Source: Lineus longissimus (lineage: Eukaryota > Nemertea > Pilidiophora > Heteronemertea > Lineidae). Taken from it: 64,000 bases of DNA. Shown here piece after piece: positions 13,734-31,594 of this stretch. Each line of letters starts with the position of its first letter. The stretch's first letter is position 1. A program made the translations under genes and the position numbers. The DNA lies in the NCBI RefSeq assembly GCF_910592395.1, contig NC_088309.1:6450501-6514500 (forward strand), given 5' to 3'. The notes below the pieces were generated by a model. The model worked only from the letters and a program-made list of their open reading frames with translations, did no database searches and was not told where the DNA came from.

Positions 13734-16172
13734 GCACGACAAAGTTGTGACATTGCTGTCCTTGTCTTTTCTCCGTCTGCATCGGTCCTCTAAGGTTTAG
13801 GCCAGATTGTGGTACGGCACCAGGTCTGGTTGTGACTTGACACTAGTAATAGGATGCGCCCGATTGCGATGGAGTGGTTTCATACCAAGGGAAGGAGCAT
13901 CATGAAAAGCATTTCGCCAATCAAACTACCTCACTGCATGGTGAAGGAGACACCTGGTTTTAGTGTCCAACATTATACCCTGGATGGGGTAAAGGATCCA
14001 ACAGTGAAGATAAGATGCATTGCAGAAAACCGAAGTGTTTTGGATCACCCCTGTTTATAGTTTTTGCAAAAGAACAATGAAAGGAAACAGTATATATTGA
14101 AAATTGTCTAAGGGATCATCTGGAATGCCCAACTTGTGGTAAGGAGAAAGTGTTTTCATTCACGTTACGAGGTTTTTAAATTTTTGAACATGAAGACAGG
14201 TCTTCAGCTTTGAGCATCGAGCAATGCTGGCTTTAGCGTCTCCTATTGTTACTGGGCGAGACCGTTCGGGGGCATCCTCTGGGGATAAATGTCATTGGCC
14301 TATCCGGTTGTGCCGACGTAGAGCAGCAGTCCTTTTCCTCTTCATTCACCCCGTCCTGGTAGCTAAAGGTTGGTGTTAATCCGTATACATTCGCATGCAA
14401 ATAACATCACCTTAACAAACTTATTGTTCATCAACTTATTTTTTATTCAACTCAGTACATATACAGTACAAATGAATGATATTTTACAAATAAACAGATC
14501 CTTGCGCCCCTTCCGGTCCATCTCATCATCCTCTTCAGACACGTTTTTCTCGCTATGCCACGAGATTTACAGTTCTTCAAAGGTTTCGGGGATACGACCA
14601 AGGCATGCGAGCCCCATCGGCGGAACCCCAAACCGCCCCTCGATCGTTTCCGTAGGCGGCGCCACTAGACTGTCAGCGCTCACGGACTCCAGTTTTTCGA
14701 CTACCGGACCTCAGACGACCGAGCTTTTCTTTACCTTCGAACACTCTAACATCGCGACTCACTTGCATTGTTCTCGTGGTGTACAGAAAAGTAGGCCAAT
14801 ACATGTAATAGTGTCTAAAAACAATATCAAGTTAATGGAATTACACTTTTTTTCATTACTGTTTGCTTAATATTGCCCTATCACCTTTTTCATGAATCAA
14901 TTTTGAGCATTATGTTTACAACGTATTTATTATAACACGAAATATGACTCTAAAATGCCAATTACTTGCAACTATACGTCCATCACTGAAATCTTAGTGC
15001 ATTAATTGCTCGCTAGGTGATTGCGCCCCTAAACCAACTGACAACTCTACCTCCCCGGCACTCAAACTTTAACGTGTGTTAATTGTAATCTTACTCTCTA
15101 TATACCAAAGTGATTTATCTAGGAATACAGTTGAACTTCACTGAAAACTAATGATGTGTTGATGAGTTCAATGAATTCTTTAATTCCTTCGGTTTTCTTG
15201 GCGAACTGACGTCCGACAATGACCCGTTCACGTGTACCTGCGATGCAGTGTCTGTAAACGGATCTATTTTTGGACGAAACTCAGTCCCTCACAAACTTTG
15301 GTCGTTTTCGCCATTGATGACACTGCTTCTAGGCTGTAACACAGCACTTTAAGCTGTAGCAGCGCCAAGCAAGAGCCAAGACAAATGTCCGCTGCTGGAT
15401 GAACCTCCACCCCCTCCCCTCCCCCGCCCCCCCCCCCCCCCCCCCATCATCATCAGATTCAGAGGCCGGCCAGGCTTCTTCTCATTGTCCGCGAAAAAGA
15501 TAATTCCCAATGCAATAGTTTATGATTGGCGTCTTACTCTTAGGTCCAGTGACATGGGGGGGGGGGATTGGCAGCCAGTAAAATCACGGGGTGTGTGAGA
15601 ATTGCGAAGGGGTGGTGTAGAGTGGCTGGTTTGGTATGAAGTTGGCTGCATGATTGATTGAATCAATGAATGAGTGTTATGCCTAGGCCTACCAGGTAAC
15701 CCTGGCCCTTGCATGCCCTAGTCTATAGATCCATGCACTGCTTGATTGGGAACAAACTTTACGAAGACGTCGCGTCACGTCCCGTTATACAGTAATGTAA
15801 AAATGCATCATGACGTGAAGACGGCCAACACTACGTTATGTAGGCCTTAGTGTATGGATCTAGGCCTATAGATCCCCATCTCGAGTTCTGAGATAAGAAT
15901 GGTAAAATTGTTGGAAGTCATAACTGACTGTGACTCTGGTCCTCCTTTGGTCCAGTATCTCTCATTTGTCAGGGATTCTGCAATCAAGCCTTAAATTGTA
16001 CTAAATAAAGTCAAAGTGACCTTGTTTTGTTCCATTTAATTTCAGACTGTGGTCAAACATTTGTGTTTTTGTATTAATGGCCATCCAACAGCAAAGCATC
16101 CTTGATTCTTCTGTGTCCATAGTGATGATTCCGGTGGCTGTTCTGTTCAGTACCGTATTCTAACCAGTGAAG
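13734..16172. other. Intergenic region upstream of MCM9
   Basis: Apart from the candidate minus-strand exon, I see no coding exon. The region carries a 19-nt C run (15427-15445) and a 10-nt G run (15556-15565). The last 150 bases before 16173 probably contain the MCM9 5' UTR and promoter, but no convincing TATA box or other named element can be pointed to. Confidence 0.45.
14442..14709 (-). pseudogene. Candidate minus-strand terminal exon or decayed gene fragment
   Basis: On the minus strand an acceptor-like CTGAG precedes an open frame from 14709 to a TAA at 14569-14567. It is about 46 codons, ending in LACLGRIPETFEEL. The same frame continues after the TAA with an acidic stretch (SEEDDEMDRKGRKDLF), as though the stop were an acquired nonsense codon. 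An AATAAA poly(A) signal lies on the minus strand at 14447-14442. The patch is clearly more GC-rich than its surroundings. I do not recognise the family. It may be a real last exon of a gene whose other exons I cannot find, a retrocopy remnant, or chance. Confidence 0.3.
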
Positions 16173-23411
<7,239 letters not shown>

Positions 23412-23430
23412 AACGTTGATATATTTTGTC

Positions 23431-23436
23431 ATTAAA
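23431..23436 (+). terminator. Possible MCM9 polyadenylation signal (ATTAAA)
   Basis: ATTAAA lies 20 bases after the MCM9 stop codon. It is the commonest variant of AATAAA, and no AATAAA is seen in the following 500 bases before POLDIP2. Its use would give an unusually short 3' UTR, so it may be incidental. Confidence 0.25.
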
Positions 23437-23978
23437 AAAATGCCTGTACATCAAATTTTCAGAACTTTTTTCCTTTGTTCACTATCTCAAACAGGTTCTA
23501 CCAGTGATGAAGGATATTGGCTACATATGTGAGCAGCAAACTTCATCAGTGAAATTGGGGCCGTGATATGACCTCCTATCCCAGTGTATCCAAAAGTATT
23601 GCCATGTCTTCTATCCTTGGCAAGGGCGAGAACATTGTCCCCTAACAATACTGTCACATTCTAAATCATCGCTTCCTACAGCAGTCCTGCCCAGCAGAGA
23701 ACATCTCTGCACCACCATCCTCCTACTCTCCTGTCCCTGCCCTCTCACAACCGTCCTGATCGACCCTCGACCCACGTGCACAGCCGCATGTTTGTGTCAG
23801 CAGATGTGATGCAGTCAATTCCTCTTATATGCACATTAGGTTTGGATTTGATCTTAAATATTGGAAAACCCTGGGTCCCTAGTGCTGGGCCTGGTCATGC
23901 AGGTAGGGAAATATCTTATTCGTGAGCGGATCCAGAAAAATCTCCGCGGGTGACCTTCACCTTCAATCCCAAAGCAAG

Positions 23979-26900
23979 ATGGCGGCCATTTCGAGACGGA
24001 GATTTTCCAATGTTTTTCGACTTCTTGTTCACCCTCAAAACTGCGCTGATTACAAAATAAAACAAAGAAAACTTGCCACAAGGTACCCATAGTTATAAAG
24101 TAGATTTGTGGAGACTTTCGTGAAGATACTTTGCCAAATGAAGATGAAAAATGCAAATGCCCTTCAAAAATGTTCGCGTTAGCAATCGCATGCTCTGCCA
24201 CTGCACAGCATGCATTCATTGCGTGTACTACTCAATGTAGACCTATAATGGGCAGGTTATAGGGTCAGGTACAGTATATTGGCAAATAATGTGAGGTTAA
24301 AAGGTATAACTTCAGGAAACAAACATCGCAACGATCTCGACAAAGATAAACCGGAAACCGGAGCCTAAACGAAACAAAAAATGCACACCACACTCCGCAA
24401 CTGGCAACATAACATGTCATAATTAACATGCCTGGTCATTTACTTCTGTTCTGGGGAAAGAGCCTTTTAGGCTTTTGGCTTTAGGCCCAGTATGTAATAG
24501 AGCATTTCTTGTTTGCTAGCCAACTCATTCTAAGACTTAGTCTAAGTTATCTTCTATTTTTGGTTTAAGGTTAGGAGAGGTGGGGATATTAGAAACTCCA
24601 AAGCTTCAGGGACGATATGATACTGGACAGGTAGGTCGTTCAAGATGAGGAAAGCTTTTGACCAAAAAACTAAGGGCCAGTGCAAGGTATATGTGTGGGC
24701 CGGTACCAATTTAAGTTCTACAAGGTCGACTGACAAACAGATTTCTGCAGTTGTGAGAGTTTCTAAAAGCGTGAACTGTGAAATTCAAAATGTCCTGCTG
24801 TCGAGTGCCATTATTTGAACATGACTCAGTCAATGGTATGATGATTTAATCACAAGTAAAGGTTCACAGTCATGAAGGTAGAGTATACCCAAAGTAATTC
24901 GAATTACAAAGTTATGTCTTATAGACGGCTTGTGTGTATTGTCATTCTGACATGGTCTTTTTCAGCTTTTCCTTCATAAAGTATTTGGCTACAGAAGCAT
25001 AGTACTTTTCCCTTGGGTCGCTCGAGTGTATGACAGAGATTTAGGCAGTAAGCCAGAGACGAGCACAACGAGGTAAGGGTTATGAATCCAGACATAAGCT
25101 ATCTTGAAATTAACACAGGCGGTCTTAATTTGACTACAAATTGAGGAGAAAGAGTCCAGTCCAGTTTGAACATTGAATAAACCCTCTGGAGGACTGATGT
25201 CAAATGTTTAAAAAAAGGTGTAGAAACGGTTCTACAAAATAGTCAATCCTGAGAACTCATGATATAGAGGATGGATGTTGCCTTGAAAGCAATTTGGCAA
25301 TAATGATTCCTGGATTCCTCTTTTAAAACCTACTCTTGTCAATTTCAGCAGGACATATGATGATGGTCCGATAGTTCAAGGGAGGGAGTTAAACTACACT
25401 GGGACCTCAAGCAGGGCAGTGAAAGGAAGTACACACACATATTACCAAGTGTTAATAGATTCAAGAGACTGTCCCTATATTGTGAGTTCATGTAATTGTT
25501 TATAGGATATTCTTTAGTCTGAGCATTGAAGTGTGACATCGCTGGCTATTCCACCACTAGTAGTGGTTGTCCCTTTCTCTCCTTGTACTGACAATTTCAA
25601 GATTTCTTGACTTACATATTACTTGATAAAGCCAAGGTGTGCAGATAGTTGATAAGGCAACACTGCAGAGAGCATACATGTACATTTAGATGTAGTGCTT
25701 GAACACATGTTAAATTCTACATAAAGTCTAGCTGAGGCCGAAGATGAACCGCACTGTTTCATGCCTTCATGTAAGCTTAATCAGTGTCGATGATTAAGAT
25801 GTAAATCTGCATATATCTTTCAGAGGGCACAGACAGAAGCAGTCACATTTTTGGGAAATCAAGAAAATAGTCAATCATTATATGCTATACCAGGTGGGTT
25901 CAACAACATTAGTCATTCAATGATTATCTGCACATATTTGCTTGAAAACATTTGTTGGTCGAATCTGTGATTTTACTTGTTGAGCAGCGCATTCCCTATC
26001 TCATTTTCAGTTATGGGAATAAAACAGAGAAATTTAAGAAAATTGCTTTGAAAATCACACTTGGGCTTATTTTCGAAGCAACAACCAAAACCATAAAAAT
26101 GACAATTGAAATTTTCAGGTCTTGATTACGTGGCACATGAGGACATTCTTCCTTACACATCAACAGAAAAACAACCAATCGATCATGACTTGTTTGATCG
26201 ATTTTTAATTGGTGATAGTGGCAGAGGTGAGTCAAATGCACAGTCATGATTGATAGCAAATTCAAATGCAAACTGAGAGGGTGACCCATTTTGCACATGG
26301 AAATTCATGTCTTGGCCAAAGCAGGGGCTGTTTTCAGGGCATCATTCTAGCTCTTACTGATTAACATATAATTTTAGTAGCAGAGAAACGCCCTGTGCCT
26401 CACAAAGTCCGCTCTTTGTACAAGCTCAGACTGTTGTGATATTTCAGTTCCACTTGTACATATAGATGACAGCACTATTAATTTCTGCTTGCCAACTGTC
26501 AAGTGTTCCTCTTCATTGGGTGAGTTTACAGTAAGTTCTGCATATCGTCATCAATTATAAAAAATCTTGAGCTAACTATCCATTATCTTCTTCAGTTCCA
26601 CCGTTCTTAGCGAGGGAGACGCTGCGAGCTTGGCAAGAAAAGAATTATCCTTGGTTAGAACTCTCAAATGTCCATCGGCAAACCACAGAAAATATTCGAG
26701 TAACAGTGATGCCATTTTATATGGGTTCAAGGGTTAGTAGAAGATTTGTACACGTCTCCCTATCCAGTGTTCTAGTCAGATCTTACTCCCCGTTCAGTGT
26801 AATGGTCAAATCTGTTTCCCAGTAGTCAGATCTTACTCCCAGTACAGTGTAGCAGCAAGGTCTTCCTCCAAGTTCAGTTTTTTTCGTCAATTCTGCAGTA

Positions 26901-27962
26901 GTTGAGAGCTACCATCTTGACAAGTCAAGAATTAACATTCACGAATTAATCTGCGCTTGTGTGAATTTTAACGCTTGAAGCTTCAAGATGACAATGATTA
27001 ACCTGGCATCTCTCATGCATTTCTTCTCCAAAAATACAATGGTAGACATCTCAAGAGTCTGCATAATATCAGGTCAGGTCACATTGACTTTGATGATTAT
27101 CAGAATAACATAACATTCATGCCTTTATTCATGAAAATTGCAGGAGTCACAGGGAACACATGTCTACTGGTGGCGATACTGCATACGTTTAGAAAATCTA
27201 TCAGACGACACATTACAATTGCGCGAACGGTGCTGGAGAATTTTCAGTCTTTCTGGAACAATGGAAACGATAAGGGGCAGAGGCGTGATTGGCCAGGTCA
27301 GTTGGAGTTCCCGTTAGTCCGCTGTATCCGTGAATATTCTACGAGTAATATTAGTATGATGCTTAGCGAGTAAAACTTGCCTAGCTTGGTCTTAAAATAA
27401 TAGGAGGGAAGACTTTAGTACGGTTTTGAAACAGCAGAAGCACTAAATCTATTCAATGATGCTAATCTTGACTGACAGCCTTCTCATGATGATTTTCTCA
27501 GTGACAGGTCTTCAGTGTTATTTTCTATTTCCCATTTTTTAGGAGCCTGTTCTATCAAAAACACAGCCAGCCTTTCAATATAGTAGTCACGTCTCACTTC
27601 AGGCGCCAAGTGGGCACATGTGGTAAGTCATCTGTCTCAGAACAAAGCAGGGTTGGGTTAGTTTCACATCTGCTAATACCTACATTGTATACATGTGTCT
27701 GTAGTCTGTAGTCTGTAGTCTGTAGAATCCGTAATGGTATAGAAAAAAACACCACGACGAAAAGAAAAGTGTGATTTCTCTCTACCTTCTGATATTCAAT
27801 TGTCAATCTGGCGTATTTCATGAAAATTCTTTCTCTTTCAGTGGGACTTTCAAAATGGAACGACAAAATGGTGAAACGTTTGAATGTAAGATCCCTCCGT
27901 TTTCATTAGAAAGTAAACAGGATGATACGGGGTCGCCTCCGGGTATAGTTGGTGGAAACTGA
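23979..27962 (+). CDS. DNA polymerase delta-interacting protein 2 (PDIP38), 10 exons, 357 aa
   Basis: POLDIP2 binds DNA polymerase delta p50 and PCNA and stimulates translesion polymerases and PrimPol; much of the protein is mitochondrial. Exons: 23979-24082, 24570-24630, 24966-25072, 25349-25481, 25824-25893, 26119-26226, 26596-26732, 27144-27296, 27543-27622, 27842-27962. All junctions are GT/AG and phases close. Exon 1 encodes a typical mitochondrial presequence (MAAISRRRFSNVFRLL, Arg-rich with no acidic residue) in a good Kozak context (AAGATGG). The YccV/HspQ-like domain follows (FGYRSIVLFPW at about 62; HTYYQVLIDSRDCPYI ends at 135; LDYVAHEDILPYTS at about 160). The C-terminal ApaG/DUF525 domain contains TENIRVTVMPFYMGS, YWWRYCIRLENL, IFSLSGTMETIRGRG and PPFSLES. 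Human length is 368 aa. Across the last intron the codon at the conserved Trp of HMWGTF reads TGT (Cys). Spacing from MCM9 is 567 bp. Confidence 0.95.
24337..24400 (+). repeat. Dispersed repeat family C, copy in POLDIP2 intron 1
   Basis: TCGACAAAGATAAACC followed by AACGAAACAAA and CACACC. It pairs with the block at 17043-17100. The two copies sit in introns of adjacent genes, about 7.3 kb apart, same strand. Confidence 0.5.
26755..26882. repeat. Degenerate tandem repeat in POLDIP2 intron 7
   Basis: About four imperfect units of roughly 30-35 bp, each combining GTCAGATCTTACTCC with CAGTTCAGTGTA-like sequence. They lie directly downstream of exon 7 and have diverged considerably. Confidence 0.6.
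27697..27725. repeat. Heptamer tandem repeat (GTAGTCT), about four copies
   Basis: Perfect head-to-tail GTAGTCT units in the last POLDIP2 intron, about 115 bp upstream of the final acceptor. A simple-sequence repeat likely to be length-polymorphic. Confidence 0.85.
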
Positions 27963-29595
27963 TTCACTCGAGAAGAAAGAACTAGATTAGTTTGAAGACT
28001 GTTGTGATTGGGATGAGCTGTGAAAATGTAACAGGCTCTAGTACAGGGACGCAAAGTTAATGGACAATTTTCAGCATTATTCTCCACATTGCTAATTTCT
28101 TATGTGGAAGTCTGGATAAGAAATGCTTGTTCGGAGTATTTCCTTTCATCATTTAGAAAATCTCAGTGGTCAAAATGAATTACTAAGGTTTTTTGTCAGA
28201 TGCGCTAAATTGGAGGACGGGAGGGGTCAAATTATTAGTGCGTTTTTCTGCTTTAGTTTGTCATAATTAAGCATACCTGTTTTAAAGATATGCCTTAATT
28301 TTATATCAAATTCAGGTGATTTCGATTTTTGAGACGACGCGGACCATAGAACTAGCTTTAGTCAGAGTAAATTATGACTCGACCCTTGAAATTGGCAGCT
28401 TCTGTTGTTCTGGATTTCTTTGCATTTGACTATGAACTAATTATTCAGTTGATTTTATATATCTTGGCTTGTTTATAAATGTTCAGTTGGTCTCAGATGT
28501 GCAGCTTGCTTTGTTTCATGTTTCATCTTTTAGGGCACCCAAAAAAGTGATGAGACTTCCAGCATAAACCATGAGGAAATGTGTAGTAACATTTCTATTC
28601 ATTATCATGTACACGTTGATTTGTAAAATTGGACATACTGGAGAATAAGGCTCCCAACACCATGTAAAATATCTCATTCCATCGTAGGTCTCGTCCCTGG
28701 CAGTTAGCCGGACATGTTCAAAATGGCTCAACCTATGAGCCTAAAAATACTTTCAAAAACTGAACACTGCACTGTCTTATTGTGGTAAGTGCCATGCCCT
28801 GATATGGCTTGTCAGTGACATACAGTAATCAAGTACATGTATTCTGAGATATGTGGGAACTTGTGCTCTGACTGATTATTGTAAATGATGAAATATATTG
28901 ATTCAGATTAAGAATGTGTTATTTCTTTGTTGCATTGCACATTGTTCTCTCGGCAAGAAGATTGACTTTTTCATAAGCAAGACCTATCAGTTAGTTATTC
29001 AGGGAAATGATTATTTTCTATTGTGGGTCACCCTGGAGAATGAATTCCCCAGATTCCCAAGCATATTATCAGGCCTTCCGACTCACCGAGCAGACTGCCC
29101 TGGATAGTACTCCTTGAGGCCTAGGAGAATGGCTGCCTCACAAGAATGCAACCTTGCTGAACTTGGTATCAAAAATACGGAATTGGAAATTTTCTGTCAC
29201 AAATTTCAAAATATATAGTGAAAGACATAAAGAGGCCTTGAAGTGTGTGCCAACTTTTTCTGAAAGCTTTTGGAAGTGCACCGTCAGTGGCTCCAATGCG
29301 ACACTCCAACACTTCCAGTTGGTGGACAAGGGTATATTGTGCAAAATGTCAACACAACACTTTTCTGCAAAATGTCAACATGACACTTTAGTAGGCCCAT
29401 CTGCACTGAGCGACTATTGGTAATTTGAGATGTACATACGGTCAACAGTTGTGAACGGTTCATTATAATAGCTGCTTGTCCTACATGTATATCAAGTTCG
29501 TAGCTGAGTTTGAATTGAGGTAAAAGGGGTTACAGGTAACGAAATTACATTCCATATTTAAAGGCCTAAATTGTTCATTGAAAATTTGAAATTTG

Positions 29596-29703
29596 TAATT
29601 AAATTTGAAAATTGCCAATTGTGTTAATATGTACCAAATATAAATTTCGGCATTACCTTTGTGTAGACAGATATACGAACACTATAACAGTTTCAGCAAA
29701 TTC
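29596..29703 (+). repeat. Dispersed repeat family E, copy 1
   Basis: About 110 bp starting TTAAATTTGAAAATT, passing through ATAAATTTCGGCATT and GTAGACAGA, and ending GTTTCAGCAAATT. A second same-strand copy lies 1.6 kb downstream at 31168-31283. The copies share block order with small gaps. Unidentified. Confidence 0.65.
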
Positions 29704-30502
29704 GTATTTATAATAAATTTATAACAGCATTGTGTATATCTGCATTTCTATTTCCAGGGCAACCAGTAATTACGAACGGCATACCCAAAGTAAACACCTT
29801 GGGTGCAATGTTCTCTTGTTGTGAATAAAAAGACATTCCATGTTGCTCACTTTGATGGCATGTGCATTCTTGAGAGCATATTATTATTCCAAGGTGTTTT
29901 CCTTGGACCACACTCAAGCTGAAGACTTGGTTATAAAACACCAAAACAAACACTTGAGTTAATGTAAATTGCGTATTGCTGCGATGAATAATTTCAAACA
30001 CCCATTCCAATTCAGCTTATTAAAGTTTCGTAAAAGTATTGGAAGTAGATTTCTTTCAATTAAGACAATATGTTATTAAATCGCATAACCTTTGGATGAG
30101 GGCAATAATTTTATCGGTTAAAAGCTAATAGGATATTTTAATGGGTGTTAAAGTGATGCTTTTTCTCCGTTGATAATAAAATGATGATGATTTGAAACAA
30201 TGGAAGCTCAGCTTTCTTGTTCTAATACTCTTCCGGTGTATGTTTAGTCAGTCTATTGATGAGGCAAATGCATCCTACTTAGTTCTTCTTAATAGTCTGT
30301 CAGCGTTTAAACCAACCGATAAATGCTGCAAATAATATAATTTTCCCTCGAGAAATTGATAAAAAAGGGGGTGCTGATTTTACTGCGCCAGAGAAACTCT
30401 TAAAAAGGGGCTTCTTTAATTTGCTTGCAGCTGAGTAAAGAAGTGTTACATGAAATTCGAAAGTCTGACATGACCGAGGGCCCTGACTGTGGATACTCGC
30501 CA

Positions 30503-30556
30503 CTTGAAGATGGCCAAATTAGCCCCTATTCCCCTGCCTATAGTCCCCCTTTAAGG
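30503..30556 (-). repeat. Dispersed repeat family B, inverted copy
   Basis: The reverse complement reads CCTTAAAGGGGGACTATAGG and ends GGCCATCTTCAA, closely matching 2464-2515. It supports a mobile element end shared by the two sites. Confidence 0.65.
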
Positions 30557-31167
30557 CGCTAAATTGCATTAGCAGGAACGGACCCTACTCGGAAAATGTA
30601 AAACAATTTAACATGTTCAAGCCCCTTTATTTGTGCTTTGTAAAATTGAAGCTGTGAAGATGTTCTCGGCACTATCCTCTGCAACAAACATTTGAAACCA
30701 AGTACTGGCAGAAATTGCAACTATTGGTAAGTATTAAGGTGAACCGTGGCCCCTGTATCTGCCAGTACCATACTTGCCCACACCCACCCACACCTTTGTC
30801 TCAAGCTGTGAGCACTTTCCGGTGTTGATCAAGATAACATTTTCTCTCGATGGGTCATCAAGTTTCTCCATACCGGTACTTACAAAGTGTTTGTGTTTTT
30901 CCCCAAATGCCTGTTCTTAGCCATCTGTACCGCATTTAGACTGGAGAACATAACATTTGGACTTGTACACGTTGCAGATATGGGCTGAAAATACTCTAGT
31001 TTCACTTATCCAAGACCGGTTGACTAGTTACTACAAATACCAAAACTGAGGTCAAGCCGGAATACGACCACTGAACACTTCTGTCAACAACCCATCGTCT
31101 ACTAAAATTGAACATGTTGAATGAAATTAGAATTGAATCGGAGATGACACCCACTGGCTGACTTTTT

Positions 31168-31283
31168 GATTAAATTTGAAAATTTACAATTGCGCAAATA
31201 CGTATAGGCCCCTCTAATGAATATAAATTTCAGCATTGACGTTGTGTCGACAGAAATACTAGATATACCAAGTTTCAGCAAAT
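31168..31283 (+). repeat. Dispersed repeat family E, copy 2
   Basis: Begins GATTAAATTTGAAAATTT, includes ATAAATTTCAGCATT and GTCGACAGAAATAC, and ends GTTTCAGCAAATTTA. Same orientation as the copy at 29596-29703. It lies about 310 bp upstream of the thrombospondin start codon. Confidence 0.65.
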
Positions 31284-31561
31284 TTACTGGGTGCAGAAGA
31301 AGAAACTGTCCCCATGGAAGGGTATGTGATTCTATAGAGACCATGGGCGACGCTTGGAGATCAAAGCGCAAAATCTTGTATTCTTAACATACACCGGTCT
31401 AATTCAAGCTGACGCGACACCTATAACTCCTATAACTCAGTCATTCACCGTAACCATTCGATAGTCGAATCGTCTGCTCAGATGAACCTTGGCAATGAAT
31501 CACTCATGTCTGATCGACTGAAACCTCACGTCGGGTGCCACAAGTTTCACAGACAAGATTC

Positions 31562-31570
31562 ATGGATTAA
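31562..31570 (+). promoter_or_regulatory. Minimal uORF (ATG-GAT-TAA) before the thrombospondin start
   Basis: An ATG GAT TAA upstream open frame ends 24 nt before the main ATG at 31595. If the 5' UTR is unspliced here, a two-codon uORF so close to the start could reduce initiation on the main frame. Whether this stretch is transcribed is inferred from position only. Confidence 0.35.
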
Positions 31571-31594
31571 GTTGATTCATTACTGACTGTTGGC

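Larger units (their letters stand above)
27963..31594. other. Intergenic region between POLDIP2 and thrombospondin
   Basis: No coding exon is supported. The first few hundred bases should be POLDIP2 3' UTR, but no AATAAA is obvious in the first 500 bases. The remainder is AT-rich and contains two copies of dispersed family E (29596-29703 and 31168-31283) and the inverted copy of family B (30503-30556). The last part before 31595 presumably includes the thrombospondin promoter and 5' UTR. Confidence 0.55.
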
